Source: VRUE01 sp033856275 (GTDB lineage: Bacteria; Actinomycetota; Thermoleophilia; Solirubrobacterales; 70-9). Taken from it: a DNA stretch of 64,000 nt. A program made the translations under genes and the position numbers. Below are positions 1-8,574 of this stretch, in pieces; the first letter of the stretch is position 1, and each line of letters begins with the position of its first letter. Location of the stretch: assembly GCA_033856275.1 (NCBI GenBank), contig JAWVFJ010000045.1:7946-71945 (forward strand), in the 5' to 3' direction. The notes below the pieces were generated by a model. It had not been told where the DNA came from. It searched no databases and saw only the letters and a list, made by a program, of their open reading frames with translations.

Positions 1-774
1 TTCGTCCTTGCTGCCGGCATTGCCGGCGCTGCCTTTCTCAGCGTTGTCCTCGGCGCCGCGGCGGCAGGCGCGATGTTCCTGCTCTCGCTGCTGATCGTCT
101 TCGCGATCGCGGACTCGAAAGCCGAGGACGCCTTCTTCGAAATCTACGCCGGCCAGCATGGCCTGGTGCTCTCGGGCAAAGGGCCGCTACCGCCGGCGAC
201 GCCGCTCTTGCGCAAGGGTGATGACCGCTACGCCGAGCGCGCCCTCTTCGGCCCGCTGGCCGAAGGGGTCGACGGCACCCTCGCCCTCTACACCTACGAG
301 GACGAGACCACTGACAGCGAGGGCAACCGCCAGACCAACTATTACCGCTACACGGTCGGCCTGGTCGACGTGCCCGAGTGCGTCGACCATATTCCTGAAC
401 TCTACTGTCGCCGCAAGTCCGGACTGCGCTCGCTGGAGAAGTTCGAGGACGCCTTCCGCTCGAGCGAGCGGGTGAAGCTGGAGAGCGAGGCGCTCGACGC
501 CCGCTACGAGATCTTCTCCGGCAAGGAGCAGGATCAGGTCTGGCTGCGCCGTCTCTTCTCTCCAACCTTCATCGTCTGGCTGGGCGAGGAAGCCCCGAAG
601 AAGTTCGCCTTCGAGCTGGTCGGCGGCACCCTCTGCTGCTTCGTCAACGGGCACAAGAAGTCCGCCGCCGACCTCGACCTCGTCCGCATCGCCTCTGTCG
701 CCGTAGCGAGGCGCCTGCGCGAGGAGACCAAAGAAACAGGCGCCGCCTCCTCTGCTTCCGCGCGGCCGCGCTAG
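1..774 (+). CDS. Hypothetical membrane-anchored protein (5' partial)
   Basis: The reading frame is open to the left edge, so the true start lies outside the window. The first ~40 codons give two hydrophobic stretches (around LAAGIAGAAFLSVVLGAA and FLLSLLIVFAIA), followed by a soluble domain of about 200 residues with two cysteine-containing segments (VPECVDHIPELYCRRK and GGTLCCFVNG). An internal ATG at 73 would leave only one hydrophobic segment, which could serve as an anchor. The protein ends convergently 45 bp from tadC. I do not recognise a family; the soluble part resembles a membrane-tethered extracytoplasmic or cytoplasmic domain of unknown role. Confidence 0.65.
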   Translation, partial: FVLAAGIAGAAFLSVVLGAAAAGAMFLLSLLIVFAIADSKAEDAFFEIYAGQHGLVLSGKGPLPPATPLLRKGDDRYAERALFGPLAEGVDGTLALYTYEDETTDSEGNRQTNYYRYTVGLVDVPECVDHIPELYCRRKSGLRSLEKFEDAFRSSERVKLESEALDARYEIFSGKEQDQVWLRRLFSPTFIVWLGEEAPKKFAFELVGGTLCCFVNGHKKSAADLDLVRIASVAVARRLREETKETGAASSASARPR

Positions 775-819
775 TCGCACCCGGCGATTTGGCGGCCGCG
801 CTCCCGCGTCCGAGGGCGG

Positions 820-1641
820 CTACTTGAACCCTGAAAGCAGGACGTCGGCGTTGGCGATCAGGGCGGCGGTGATCATCAGCAGAACCGAGGGCACCAGGAT
901 CAAGGCGACGACGAGCTGGATCTTTGGGGCGGCGCGTGCGGCGCGCTCCTCAATGGCGCGGCGCTGGTCGCCCCTCAGGGCAGAGGACTGGCGGCGCAGC
1001 TGGTCCGCGAGCGGCGAGCCGTAGCGGCGCGAGCGCTCGATCGCTGCACAAAGCGTGGCGATCTCGCTGCCAGGGACGCGGATGCGGAGGGAACGCAAGG
1101 CGGACGGAAGGGGCCGCCCACAGGAAATTTCGGCGACGGTCATCCGCAGCTCATCAGCAAGCGGTCCTCCACCCATTTGAGCTATCTCGGCAAAGCCGGA
1201 GGCCGTTCCGCGCCCGGATGCCGCGCCGACGGCGAGCAGGTCGCAGGCGTCTGGAAGTGCTCCCAACAGGCGACGGCTGCGCAGACGCGCCCGTCGCTCT
1301 AGTAGAGCATCGGGGACGAGGAATCCCGCCGCGGGCAGACCCACGGCGACGAGCAGGGAGATCCGGCCCGGCGCCGCCGGTGCGACCGTGAGGGCAACTA
1401 GAGCGCCGGCACCAACGCCGGTGAACTTGGCCAGAAGCACAGCGGCGACTGGCAGGCGGCCCTCGAGGCCTGAGCGCGCGATGCGGTCGGGCAGACCCAG
1501 ACGAAGAGCCGCCCTCGTCGCCCTCCCTCCTCCACCGAGGACGATGTTCAATCGTGGGCCCGCCACGCCAGCGGCGAACTCCCGGACGGCGGCAGAGGCG
1601 AGTACGGCGGCCAGGGCCGCGATGATCCCGGCCGGGCTCAC
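820..1641 (-). CDS. tadC: Type II secretion/Tad F-family membrane protein TadC
   Basis: A 273-residue protein with hydrophobic segments near the N-terminus, at about residues 65-110, and at the C-terminus (VVALILVPSVLLMITAALI). Between them is a cytoplasmic helical domain with the GSF/T2SSF pattern (ALPDACDLLAVGAASGRG and LADQLRRQSSALRGDQR). It should form the inner-membrane platform of a Flp/Tad pilus with TadB. The start is GTG and overlaps the tadB stop as GTGA. It is the last gene of the Tad operon in the window. No pilin gene is visible, so the pilin may lie elsewhere. Confidence 0.88.
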   Translation of the reverse strand: MSPAGIIAALAAVLASAAVREFAAGVAGPRLNIVLGGGGRATRAALRLGLPDRIARSGLEGRLPVAAVLLAKFTGVGAGALVALTVAPAAPGRISLLVAVGLPAAGFLVPDALLERRARLRSRRLLGALPDACDLLAVGAASGRGTASGFAEIAQMGGGPLADELRMTVAEISCGRPLPSALRSLRIRVPGSEIATLCAAIERSRRYGSPLADQLRRQSSALRGDQRRAIEERAARAAPKIQLVVALILVPSVLLMITAALIANADVLLSGFK

Positions 1642-2495
1642 TCGACCACCCCCGAAAGGCGCCGGATCGCGACGAAGCCAGCGAGCTGAAGGCAGACGGC
1701 GAGCATCAGCAGCATCGCGGACGCGGGCAAGCCGAGCAGCTTTGCGAGGAAGCCTGGCTGCAGCAACTCAGCGAAGAGAGCGCCGCCCGTCGGCATCGCG
1801 ACGACGAGGAGACCCGTGAATCGAGCCTGGGCGGTCGCCGCCCTGGCATCTTCGGCAATCCGATCCCGCTCGGCGGCGCCTGCGGCAAAGCGGCGCAGCA
1901 AGGCAGCGAGGTCGCCGCCGGCAAAACGCTGGCTCAGCAGAGCAGCGGCAAGAGCATCGACACGGGCTGAGCGCATCCGTCTCCTCCAGGCACCGATCGT
2001 GGTGTCAGTCGGCGCGCCAAGGTCAAGCTCGGCTCCGAGCCGGGTGAGCTCGACTGCCGGCGGGCCATCCAGCGAACTGGCCGCCGCCGGCAGGGACGCG
2101 CGCAGCGAACGCCCAGCGGAGAGCGAATCGGCGACGGCAAGCGCCACGTCGGGCAAGGAGCGCTCGACAGCACGGCGATAACGCCTGCGCCGGCTTGCGA
2201 TCGCCCAGGCGGCAAGCGCCGGGCCGGCAATCGCAAGTGGTAGTGCCAGCGGGACACCCCCGATAAACCAGCCACCACCGACCGCGACGACCGTGCCGAT
2301 CGCCGCGATCCGCCGGCGCTCGAGCGTTGAAGGCGAATAGCCCTCGCGGCTTGCCCGGGCCAGCGGCTCGAGCGCCTTCCGTAGCCAACTGGCCAAAGCG
2401 GGACTCGCGAGCGCGGCCTCTCGCGCCGCAACGGCGATCAGTCCCCCCGCGGCGGCACCGGCCAGTGGAACGAACAGGCCCAACGTGTCAACCAT
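1638..2495 (-). CDS. tadB: Tad pilus inner-membrane platform protein TadB
   Basis: T2SSF-family membrane protein of about 285 residues from the ATG at 2495 (MVDTLGLFVPLAG). Transmembrane segments lie at the N-terminus, near residues 95-130 and at the C-terminus. The central F domain carries the typical LPDVALAVADSLSAGRSL motif. The reading frame extends further upstream, but that part is a shadow of cpaF; the ATG at 2495 overlaps the cpaF stop by 8 bp, which fits translational coupling. With TadC it forms the platform on which the CpaF ATPase acts. Confidence 0.88.
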   Translation of the reverse strand: MVDTLGLFVPLAGAAAGGLIAVAAREAALASPALASWLRKALEPLARASREGYSPSTLERRRIAAIGTVVAVGGGWFIGGVPLALPLAIAGPALAAWAIASRRRRYRRAVERSLPDVALAVADSLSAGRSLRASLPAAASSLDGPPAVELTRLGAELDLGAPTDTTIGAWRRRMRSARVDALAAALLSQRFAGGDLAALLRRFAAGAAERDRIAEDARAATAQARFTGLLVVAMPTGGALFAELLQPGFLAKLLGLPASAMLLMLAVCLQLAGFVAIRRLSGVVE

Positions 2496-3633
2496 CGCTT
2501 CCCCCGCAATCGAGCGCGCGAACAGCAGTGACGCCAGCCGCGCGCACCACCTCGGCCACCTCTGCAACTCGTCGGGAGCCGTCGGGACGACGCTCCAAGT
2601 GGACAACCAGATCGATGCCCCGCTGCACCTGCTCGGCAATCGCCTCATGTGGCAAACCGACGCCCGCCATCAATGCCAGCGTCTCGAGCCGGCTCAGCGC
2701 GTCAGCGGCTGAGTTCGCGTGTACGGTCGAGAGGGCGCCGTCGTGCCCCGTGTTGAGAGCGGTCAGGAGGTCGAGCGCCTCGACGCCGCGTACCTCGCCG
2801 ATCACGATTCTGTCGGGGCGCATCCGCAGCGCGTTGCGAAGCAGGTCCCGTACGGTCACCTCACCCTTGCCCTCGACGCTGGCCGGCCGACTCTCCAGCC
2901 GTACGACATGGCGCTGCTGCAAACGCAGCTCCGCCGCGTCCTCGATCGTCACGATCCGCTCCCCAGGATCGATGAAGCTGGACAGCGCGTTGAGCAGCGT
3001 CGTCTTGCCCGAGCCCGTGCCGCCGCTGACCATGACGCTGCGCCTGCTTCCAACCGCCTCACTCAGCAGCTCGCACTGAGCGGGGCTCAGCGTGCCGAGC
3101 TCGACCAGCTCAGCGGGGCCGGGTCGCCGAGCGCCGAATCGGCGGATCGAGAGCGCCGGGCCGTCGACCGCGAGCGGCGGAATCACCACGTTGACGCGAG
3201 AGCCATCGGCTAGGCGGGCGTCGACCATCGGACTGAGCTCGTCGATCCGTCTACCCAGCGGAGCGAGAATGCGCTCGATCGCGTTGCGCAGCTCCTCCTC
3301 GTCTGCAAACCGCACCTCCACTGCCTCGATCCGCCCAGCCCGCTCGACGTAGACATCGTCGGGTCCGTTGACCATCACCTCCTCGACCGCGGGATCGGCA
3401 AGCAGCTCCTCGAGCGGACCAAGGCCGACCGTGTCGCGTACGACGCGGGCCACCAGTTCCATCCGATCCGCAGCGCCGAGCAGGGCCGCCACCTCGTCGA
3501 CCAGAGCACGGACTTCGTCCGCCAGATCGACAGTCGGTGCGCGGCCTGCGGCTGCCTCGGCCCGACGCCTCTCGATCAAGCCAAGGCGCAATTCGTCAGC
3601 AAGGGCGGCGAGATGGCGCTCCCGTGCCAGCAC
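2488..3633 (-). CDS. cpaF: Tad/Flp pilus assembly ATPase CpaF (TadA)
   Basis: Secretion ATPase of the VirB11/GspE superfamily, 381 residues with a GTG start. An N-terminal helical domain precedes the ATPase core, with Walker A GGTGSGKTT, Asp-box-like VTIEDAAELRL, Walker B region RIVIGEVRGVEALDLL and the His box TGHDGALSTVHANS. It powers pilus assembly or retraction on the cytoplasmic face. It starts 3 bp after the cpaB stop and overlaps tadB. All key ATPase motifs are intact. Confidence 0.95.
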   Translation of the reverse strand: MLARERHLAALADELRLGLIERRRAEAAAGRAPTVDLADEVRALVDEVAALLGAADRMELVARVVRDTVGLGPLEELLADPAVEEVMVNGPDDVYVERAGRIEAVEVRFADEEELRNAIERILAPLGRRIDELSPMVDARLADGSRVNVVIPPLAVDGPALSIRRFGARRPGPAELVELGTLSPAQCELLSEAVGSRRSVMVSGGTGSGKTTLLNALSSFIDPGERIVTIEDAAELRLQQRHVVRLESRPASVEGKGEVTVRDLLRNALRMRPDRIVIGEVRGVEALDLLTALNTGHDGALSTVHANSAADALSRLETLALMAGVGLPHEAIAEQVQRGIDLVVHLERRPDGSRRVAEVAEVVRAAGVTAVRALDCGGSDG

Positions 3634-3636
3634 GAA

Positions 3637-4293
3637 TCAGCCTTCTGGCAGGAGCGTCAGCTTGCGGGCAAAGCTTTCGGCCGCGATCAGCCGTAGCGCC
3701 TGTCGTTTCGTCAAAGCCAGAGTCGCCGCCGATGTCCCACCAGGACCGGGACCGTCGGCTCCGGGCCCCAGCGCAAGCAAAGGAACCGCGGCGGCGGCCA
3801 CATATGTCTGCCCCGGGCCGGCCGCGCTTGCTTCGGTGGTGACGACGACATCGACTTTCGCTTCCCTATCCGGAGTGCCAGTCGAAAGCAGGGCTTCGGC
3901 GCCGCTGACGGAGATTTCCACGGGCCGGCGTCGCGGACCGGCGAGCGAGGCTGGCTGACCTCCGTGCACCGGGGGGTGAAGTTGCTCGGCCACCAGATAG
4001 GAGCCGGCCGGCAGGTCCGTAGCCGGCACCAGTCCGATGGCTTCCGCCGCTGCCTGCAGCGCCCCGGCAGGGACGAACTTGACCGGGACACGCCGCTGTG
4101 CCAGCCCATTCGCCACGTCCTCGGGCCGCAATGGTCTCCCGCCCTCCAAGCTGCGTGCAGCGACGACAACGGGACGCAGTGGCCCATAACCACGGGCTAC
4201 GCGTGAGCCGTAGCTATCGGCAACGGCAGCTGCCAGTGCCGCTGCTACCCCTGCCAAGACGAGAAACGCGACTGCTCGGGTGCGCCGACTCAC
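3637..4293 (-). CDS. SAF-domain pilus protein, CpaB-like
   Basis: About 218 residues from the GTG at 4293, which overlaps the kinase stop as GTGA; longer upstream starts would run into the kinase gene. An N-terminal hydrophobic anchor (AVAFLVLAGVAAALAAAVA) is followed by a SAF domain (RPVVVAARSLEGGRPLRPEDVA and AATDLPAGSYLVAEQL), as in RcpC/CpaB proteins that act in Flp pilus assembly in the periplasm or cell wall. Its place between the sensor kinase and cpaF supports the assignment. Confidence 0.82.
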   Translation of the reverse strand: MSRRTRAVAFLVLAGVAAALAAAVADSYGSRVARGYGPLRPVVVAARSLEGGRPLRPEDVANGLAQRRVPVKFVPAGALQAAAEAIGLVPATDLPAGSYLVAEQLHPPVHGGQPASLAGPRRRPVEISVSGAEALLSTGTPDREAKVDVVVTTEASAAGPGQTYVAAAAVPLLALGPGADGPGPGGTSAATLALTKRQALRLIAAESFARKLTLLPEG

Positions 4294-5015
4294 GCAACCA
4301 ATCCGGTCTTCGCCTCGGCCAGCGGCAACTCCAGAACCGCGAGTGAGCCCCGTTCGGAATGGCGCAGGGCGAAGCGGCCGCCGTGGTCGGCAGCGACCCG
4401 CCGAACGACGCCCAAGCCATGCCCGTGGCGCTGCTGTCCAGACAGGCACGCGATCACTGCGTGACTATTGCGACGCGACCGCGGCCGCGCGGCGCGTCCC
4501 GAATCCACCACCGCGATTCGCAGGCGCCCTTCGCGCAGCCGCCCGGAAACGACAATCGTCGGTCCGCCATGCTCAATTGCGTTGACGATCAAGTTGTCGA
4601 GTGCCTGACCGAGGGCGTGGCGATCGCCTTGCAGCAGCGCGCGGCCGGCATTCCATCGCATCTCGAGCGAGCCGTCCGAAAGGCGAACGCGCGCCTGCCA
4701 GCGAGCCACGGCCGAATGAATCAGTGCAGCCCCGTCGACTGAACCCCATACCGGCGTCAGCGGACCGCCGTTGATCTCGCGATCGAGCCGTTCAAGCGCC
4801 GCGGCGGCGAGCTCGATCGAATCCCGACCGCTGCCTGATCCGCCGGCTTTGGGCCCGGCGGCGAGAGCGACCGCTTGCAGTGGCCGGCGCAACTCGTGCA
4901 ATGCCTCGTTGAGGGCCAAGCGGCGTCGGCCGGCACGCAGACTCTGTGCCGCGACCGCCACTGCCATCGAGAGGACGATGGGCCAGCCGGCGACGATCTG
5001 AGCCAAGTCGGTCAT
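4290..5015 (-). CDS. Sensor histidine kinase of the Tad cluster
   Basis: A 241-residue kinase with one N-terminal membrane segment (WPIVLSMAVAVAAQSL) and essentially no sensor domain. The H box is LHELRRPLQAVAL, with the phospho-accepting His near residue 41. The N box is DNLIVNAIEHGG, G1 is VVDSGRA and G2 is GHGLGVVRRVAADHGG. The stop overlaps cpaB (GTGA) and the start overlaps the response regulator (ATGA), so the pair is co-translated with the pilus genes. It probably phosphorylates the regulator encoded just upstream; the stimulus cannot be read from the sequence. Confidence 0.88.
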   Translation of the reverse strand: MTDLAQIVAGWPIVLSMAVAVAAQSLRAGRRRLALNEALHELRRPLQAVALAAGPKAGGSGSGRDSIELAAAALERLDREINGGPLTPVWGSVDGAALIHSAVARWQARVRLSDGSLEMRWNAGRALLQGDRHALGQALDNLIVNAIEHGGPTIVVSGRLREGRLRIAVVDSGRAARPRSRRNSHAVIACLSGQQRHGHGLGVVRRVAADHGGRFALRHSERGSLAVLELPLAEAKTGLVA

Positions 5016-5725
5016 CCGTCAATCAAGCGGTAGCCGTAAGCCCAGCAGTTGACGACATAGCGGCCGTGTTCAGGGTCGAGTTTGCGGCGTAGCCGGCTCG
5101 CATGCGAGTCAAGCGTTCTCGTACGCGCAGGGGTGCTGTAGCCCCAAACTGCCTCGAGCAGTTCGCGCTTGGCGAAGACGCGCGAGGGGTCACCGGCGAG
5201 CACACGCAAGAGACCGAACTCCTTATTGGAGAGCGCGACCTCGCGCTCGCCCACCCAGGCCTTGCGCCGCGCCGAGTCGACGATGATTTCGCCAACTCGA
5301 AGCGGACCTTGACGCCCGCCGGCCCCACGGCGGAGCACAGCGGCGATACGCGCCCGAAGCTCGGGGTAGAACAGCGGCTTGACGAGGAAATCGTCGGCAC
5401 CGCTTTCCAGGCCTCGCACCCGGTCCTCGTCGGAGCCGTGACCGGTGAGGACGATCACCGGCAGGCCGGGGTCGAAACGCGAGGTGACACCGTCGGCGGC
5501 GCGGATCTCCCGCAGTACGTCAAGTCCCGGCGCGTCGGGAAGCGAGAGATCGAGGAGGAGCAGGTCAGGCTGGTTGAACCTGCAAAGCCGCAGTGCGTCC
5601 GAAGCACTCGGCGCGGGCAGAACGCCGAAGCGGTCGGCGACGAGGTTGTCGCAGAGCAGATCGAGCGTCGGTGCGTCATCCTCGCAGACGACCAAGCTCG
5701 CGATCTCTCGTCGCTGGGGAAGCAT
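5012..5725 (-). CDS. OmpR/PhoB-family response regulator
   Basis: About 237 residues from the ATG at 5725 (MLPQRREIASLVVCEDD). The receiver domain has the acidic pair in VVCEDDAP, the phosphorylated Asp in LLLDLSLPDAPG, the conserved Thr in VIVLTGHG and the Lys in DDFLVKPLF. The C-terminal winged helix (ALSNKEFGLLRVLAGDP and RTLDSHASRLRRKL) is of OmpR type. It overlaps the kinase start by 4 bp. The operon position suggests control of the Tad pilus. Confidence 0.92.
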   Translation of the reverse strand: MLPQRREIASLVVCEDDAPTLDLLCDNLVADRFGVLPAPSASDALRLCRFNQPDLLLLDLSLPDAPGLDVLREIRAADGVTSRFDPGLPVIVLTGHGSDEDRVRGLESGADDFLVKPLFYPELRARIAAVLRRGAGGRQGPLRVGEIIVDSARRKAWVGEREVALSNKEFGLLRVLAGDPSRVFAKRELLEAVWGYSTPARTRTLDSHASRLRRKLDPEHGRYVVNCWAYGYRLIDG

Positions 5726-5733
5726 TGGCCGGT

Positions 5734-6069
5734 CTAAGACGAGAGTGCAGAGGTCTCTCCCCCCTGGCCGGCCGGAACCTCCAGCACGGACCTCGCCCGC
5801 GCGCAAAACGCGAACCGGCGCGGCGGCACCGCGAGTCGCAGCGCAACGACAGTGCCTTCACCGTCGAGAAAGTAGAGGTCGAGATCGAAACGCATGCCGA
5901 ACGTGTGGACGCTGCGACAGCCCGGTATGAGGAGTCCTTCGCCGGCGTCGACACGATCCAGGTGAGATAGGCCGAGCAGGCGTGGGAGAAAGCCGGCAGC
6001 GACCGCAACGTCACGATCAAGCAGGCGCTGTCGCTGCAAGCGAGTGAAGCGCAAGGCGATTTCCTCCAT
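5734..6069 (-). CDS. DUF192 family protein
   Basis: A small protein of about 111 residues if translated from the ATG at 6069 (MEEIALRF); an in-frame ATG at 6111 is an alternative. The DUF192 signature is visible: GFLPRLLGLSHL, then GLLIPGCRSVHTFGMRFDLDLYFLD, then VVALRLAVPPRRF. DUF192 proteins are mostly small and of unknown function. It lies 8 bp upstream of the response regulator and is probably the first gene of the Tad operon. Confidence 0.8.
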   Translation of the reverse strand: MEEIALRFTRLQRQRLLDRDVAVAAGFLPRLLGLSHLDRVDAGEGLLIPGCRSVHTFGMRFDLDLYFLDGEGTVVALRLAVPPRRFAFCARARSVLEVPAGQGGETSALSS

Positions 6070-6177
6070 GCGTCCCAAAGGCTCCGGCGTCCGTGATCGG
6101 TCCCTAGCCATGCCGCGCTTTCGCACCTATCCGCGCATATCGCGGGAACCACGAACTCAGTAGCTAGCCTCTTGGCC

Positions 6178-7107
6178 GTGAGTCCTTCCGGCAAGGTCAC
6201 GGTCTTCGGGCCGCACCCGATGCTCTCCGTCACGATCGAGGCCTTGACCAGCGAGGGCGGCGACGACATCCACCTGCACGCCGCTGGACAGGGGGTCTGG
6301 GTAGCGCGGATGGCGGCGGAGCTTGGTGCCAGCCCGATCCTCTGCGGCTTCATCGGCGGCGAGAGCGGCACGGTGCTGCGGCCGCTGCTGGAGCAAATGG
6401 ACGTCGAGCTGCGCCTGATCGAGACGGCCGAGGCGAGCGGCATCTACCTGCACGACCGCCGTAGCGGCGAGCGCGTGCCGATCGCTCAGGCCGCCGCGAT
6501 GCCGCCGTCCCGGCACGAGATCGACGAGCTTTTCTCGACCACGGTCGCCACCGCAATCGATTCGGACGTGCTCGCCCTCTGCGGTCCCTTTCCCGGCGAG
6601 GCGCTGCCGCTGGAGATCTACGGCAACCTTGTCACCGACGTGAAGGCGAATGGGACCCCGGTCGTCGTCGACCTCTCGCCGCCGCGGCTCGACAGCGCTC
6701 TGGAGGGCGGTCCGGACCTGGTCAAGATCAATGACTGGGAGTTGGCCAAATACATCGAGGGGCCGGTGGACACCACGGAGCGGATGCGTGCCGCCGCGCA
6801 GAAGCTGCTCGACGCGGGCGCCGGCGCCGTGATCATCACCCGCGCCGAGGAGCCGGCGATGGTGCTGCGCGAGGAGGACGGTTGGGAACTGGTGCCACCG
6901 CGCTTCGAGCGTGGCTCGCGCGAGGGCTGCGGCGACTCGATGATGGGCGGGCTCGCCGCCTGCATGGCCACGGACCTCGAGTGGAAGGAGACGCTGCGCA
7001 CCGCCGCCGCGGCCGGCGCCGCCAACTTCCTCCGCGCTGGCCTCGGCAGCGGCTCACGCTCAGTGATTGAGGACCTCGCGCGCAAGGTCGAGCTGCGGCC
7101 GCTCTGA
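6178..7107 (+). CDS. PfkB-family sugar kinase (1-phosphofructokinase-like)
   Basis: About 309 residues, starting at the GTG at 6178 (a TTG two codons earlier is possible). The ribokinase fold is supported by the N-terminal motif HAAGQGVWVARMAAELG (compare the GGNVAR-type motif of PfkB enzymes), VVVDLSPPRL, VKINDWELAKY and the catalytic/anion-hole motif REGCGDSMMGGLAA. That motif replaces the more usual GAGD with GCGD while keeping the catalytic Asp. It should phosphorylate a sugar or sugar phosphate, but the substrate is unclear. It is divergent from the DUF192-Tad operon. Confidence 0.8.
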   Translation: MSPSGKVTVFGPHPMLSVTIEALTSEGGDDIHLHAAGQGVWVARMAAELGASPILCGFIGGESGTVLRPLLEQMDVELRLIETAEASGIYLHDRRSGERVPIAQAAAMPPSRHEIDELFSTTVATAIDSDVLALCGPFPGEALPLEIYGNLVTDVKANGTPVVVDLSPPRLDSALEGGPDLVKINDWELAKYIEGPVDTTERMRAAAQKLLDAGAGAVIITRAEEPAMVLREEDGWELVPPRFERGSREGCGDSMMGGLAACMATDLEWKETLRTAAAAGAANFLRAGLGSGSRSVIEDLARKVELRPL

Positions 7108-7118
7108 GGGCCAGGCCC

Positions 7119-7838
7119 TCAATACGGGATAGAAAGCTCCTCGGCGTCGACGATCGCTTGCGGCGCGACGTCCCGCATCCACTCCAGATGCGGTGCCACC
7201 GATTCGATCTGCTCCAGCCGTTCGAAGGCCTCGCGCATGTGCACCGGGCGGCCGCCGTGAGAGGAGTGGGCGTCGCTGCTGAGCACGTGGACCAGGCCCG
7301 CCTCGGCCAGCATGCGCATCCCGTCGGCGGTGCGCTCGCGCAGGAAGAAGTCGGCCGTTGCCTGGACCAAGGCCCCGTTGGCGATCAGCGCCGCAATTCG
7401 CTCGTACATGTCGGCCGAGAGATGGCGCTCGGGGTGGGCGATCAGCGACCGATGGCCACGCTCGGCAAGATGGGCAACGCGGGCGATCAGCGTGTCGCTG
7501 AGCGGGCCTGGCGCCGGCTCGAGCAGAATCCAGTCGCCCTCGCCGAGCGAGACCCGCTCGAGCTCCTCCTCGCTCAATCCCTCGACCGCCGTCTCCGCCA
7601 CCTCGCCGCCCTGCAGCACGGTCACCGGCAAGCCCGCATCTCGCAGCGCCGCGTTCAGCTCCTCAACCCTGCCGGCGACCTCCTCGATGCGGACGTCGTG
7701 GTCGTGGCGAATGTGCGGCGTCGCGCAGATCCGCTCGATGCCGTCGTTCACTGCTTGGCGCCCCATCGCCAGGCTGTCGCGGAGGTCGAGTGAGCCATCG
7801 TCGACTCCGGGCAGGATGTGGCAGTGCAGGTCGATCAC
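7119..7838 (-). CDS. PHP-domain tyrosine-protein phosphatase (CpsB/YwqE type)
   Basis: A 239-residue PHP phosphoesterase. Metal ligands are visible in MIDLHCHILPGVDDGS, ATPHIRHDH, QGGEVAE, LIAHPERH and LSSDAHSSHGGRP. The length and pattern match CpsB/CapC manganese-dependent tyrosine phosphatases that act on polysaccharide-synthesis kinases, but no capsule genes are nearby. It converges on the sugar kinase; a 17-bp palindrome (7105-7121) spans both stop codons. Confidence 0.87.
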   Translation of the reverse strand: MIDLHCHILPGVDDGSLDLRDSLAMGRQAVNDGIERICATPHIRHDHDVRIEEVAGRVEELNAALRDAGLPVTVLQGGEVAETAVEGLSEEELERVSLGEGDWILLEPAPGPLSDTLIARVAHLAERGHRSLIAHPERHLSADMYERIAALIANGALVQATADFFLRERTADGMRMLAEAGLVHVLSSDAHSSHGGRPVHMREAFERLEQIESVAPHLEWMRDVAPQAIVDAEELSIPY

Positions 7839-7992
7839 TTGCTGACCCGCGCAGGGTAGCCGGGGAGCGCCGCGGGCCGCTCAGGTGCAAACGCTCTTTC
7901 AGGCACGGGCGCGCGAGGGCATGGGACTACGATGACCGGCATGATCCAGCACCTGCTCTCGCTGGGCTTGCGAGAGTTGATGGGCTTCAACT

Positions 7993-8460
7993 GTGGATAA
8001 GAAAACGACCCGCCGAGGGAACTACGAGTCTGGCTCCGATTACGTGCTCGAGTACGGGGAGCTTCGCTTTGCCTTCAACGAGGAGGACTTCGGCCAGCGG
8101 GTCGAGCAAGCCGCGGTCAAACTCGGCTTCGTCCACCAAGGCCTTAGCCAGGAGGAGCTTGACGACCTGCTCGACCTGGCCGTCAGCGGCGAGATCGCCG
8201 AGCCCAGCTCCCGCCTCGGTGAGCACATCAACGAGAACTGGGATGACCTGGTCGGTCCCGCCAACCGCAGCCTCGTCCACTGGCTGCGCCGCCTTGTCTT
8301 CCGCGGCGCCTGGCTCGACCAGCGGGTCAAGGAGGGCGAGCTCGACGTCGTCTTCGACGAGCGCAACCAGACCTTCGGCTACGTGCAGCCGGATCGCAGC
8401 TCCGAGCTGATCGAGCTGTCTAAAGAGCCGAGCTGGCGGCGTATTGCGTACAGACGGTAG
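7993..8460 (+). CDS. Hypothetical cytoplasmic protein
   Basis: A 155-residue protein from the GTG at 7993, acidic and without signal peptide or membrane segments. Codon use matches its neighbours. Part of it reads as helical, acidic sequence (LSQEELDDLLDLAVSGEIAE) and then WLRRLVFRGAWLDQRVKEGELDVVFDE. I do not recognise a family. Its stop codon touches the left arm of a 113-bp palindromic element that fills the gap to the convergent Rho-like gene. Confidence 0.7.
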   Translation: MDKKTTRRGNYESGSDYVLEYGELRFAFNEEDFGQRVEQAAVKLGFVHQGLSQEELDDLLDLAVSGEIAEPSSRLGEHINENWDDLVGPANRSLVHWLRRLVFRGAWLDQRVKEGELDVVFDERNQTFGYVQPDRSSELIELSKEPSWRRIAYRR

Positions 8461-8572
8461 CGCGGTTCAGGTCAGGGGTTCCGCTTAACTTTTTCGGTGG
8501 AGACGCAGTTGCTGACGCCGCGAGGTAGTGCCGAAAAAGTACAAGACGCTCCACCCCTGACCTGAACCGCGC
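8460..8572. repeat. Palindromic element A, copy 1 (long double hairpin)
   Basis: Perfect 20-bp inverted arms (8460-8479 and 8553-8572; one arm contains GGTTCAGGTCAGGGGT) enclose a core that is itself palindromic: AACTTTTTCGG at 8488-8497 and CCGAAAAAGT at 8531-8540. The core, including a middle segment with GCCGCGAGGT, recurs at 14384-14448, where the outer arms have a different sequence but remain complementary to each other. The element fills the whole gap between two convergent genes and could act as a bidirectional terminator; its conservation elsewhere suggests a mobile repeat. Confidence 0.88.
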
Positions 8573-8574
8573 TG

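Noticed and set aside
820..1400. Long open frames on the plus strand opposite tadC and tadB
   Set aside because: High GC produces long antisense frames; their Arg/Ala/Pro-rich composition is not protein-like and the minus-strand genes match known families.
8461..8574. Treating palindromic element A copy 1 only as an ordinary terminator
   Set aside because: Its core recurs inside a coding region at 14.4 kb, so termination cannot be its only nature, although it may act so here.
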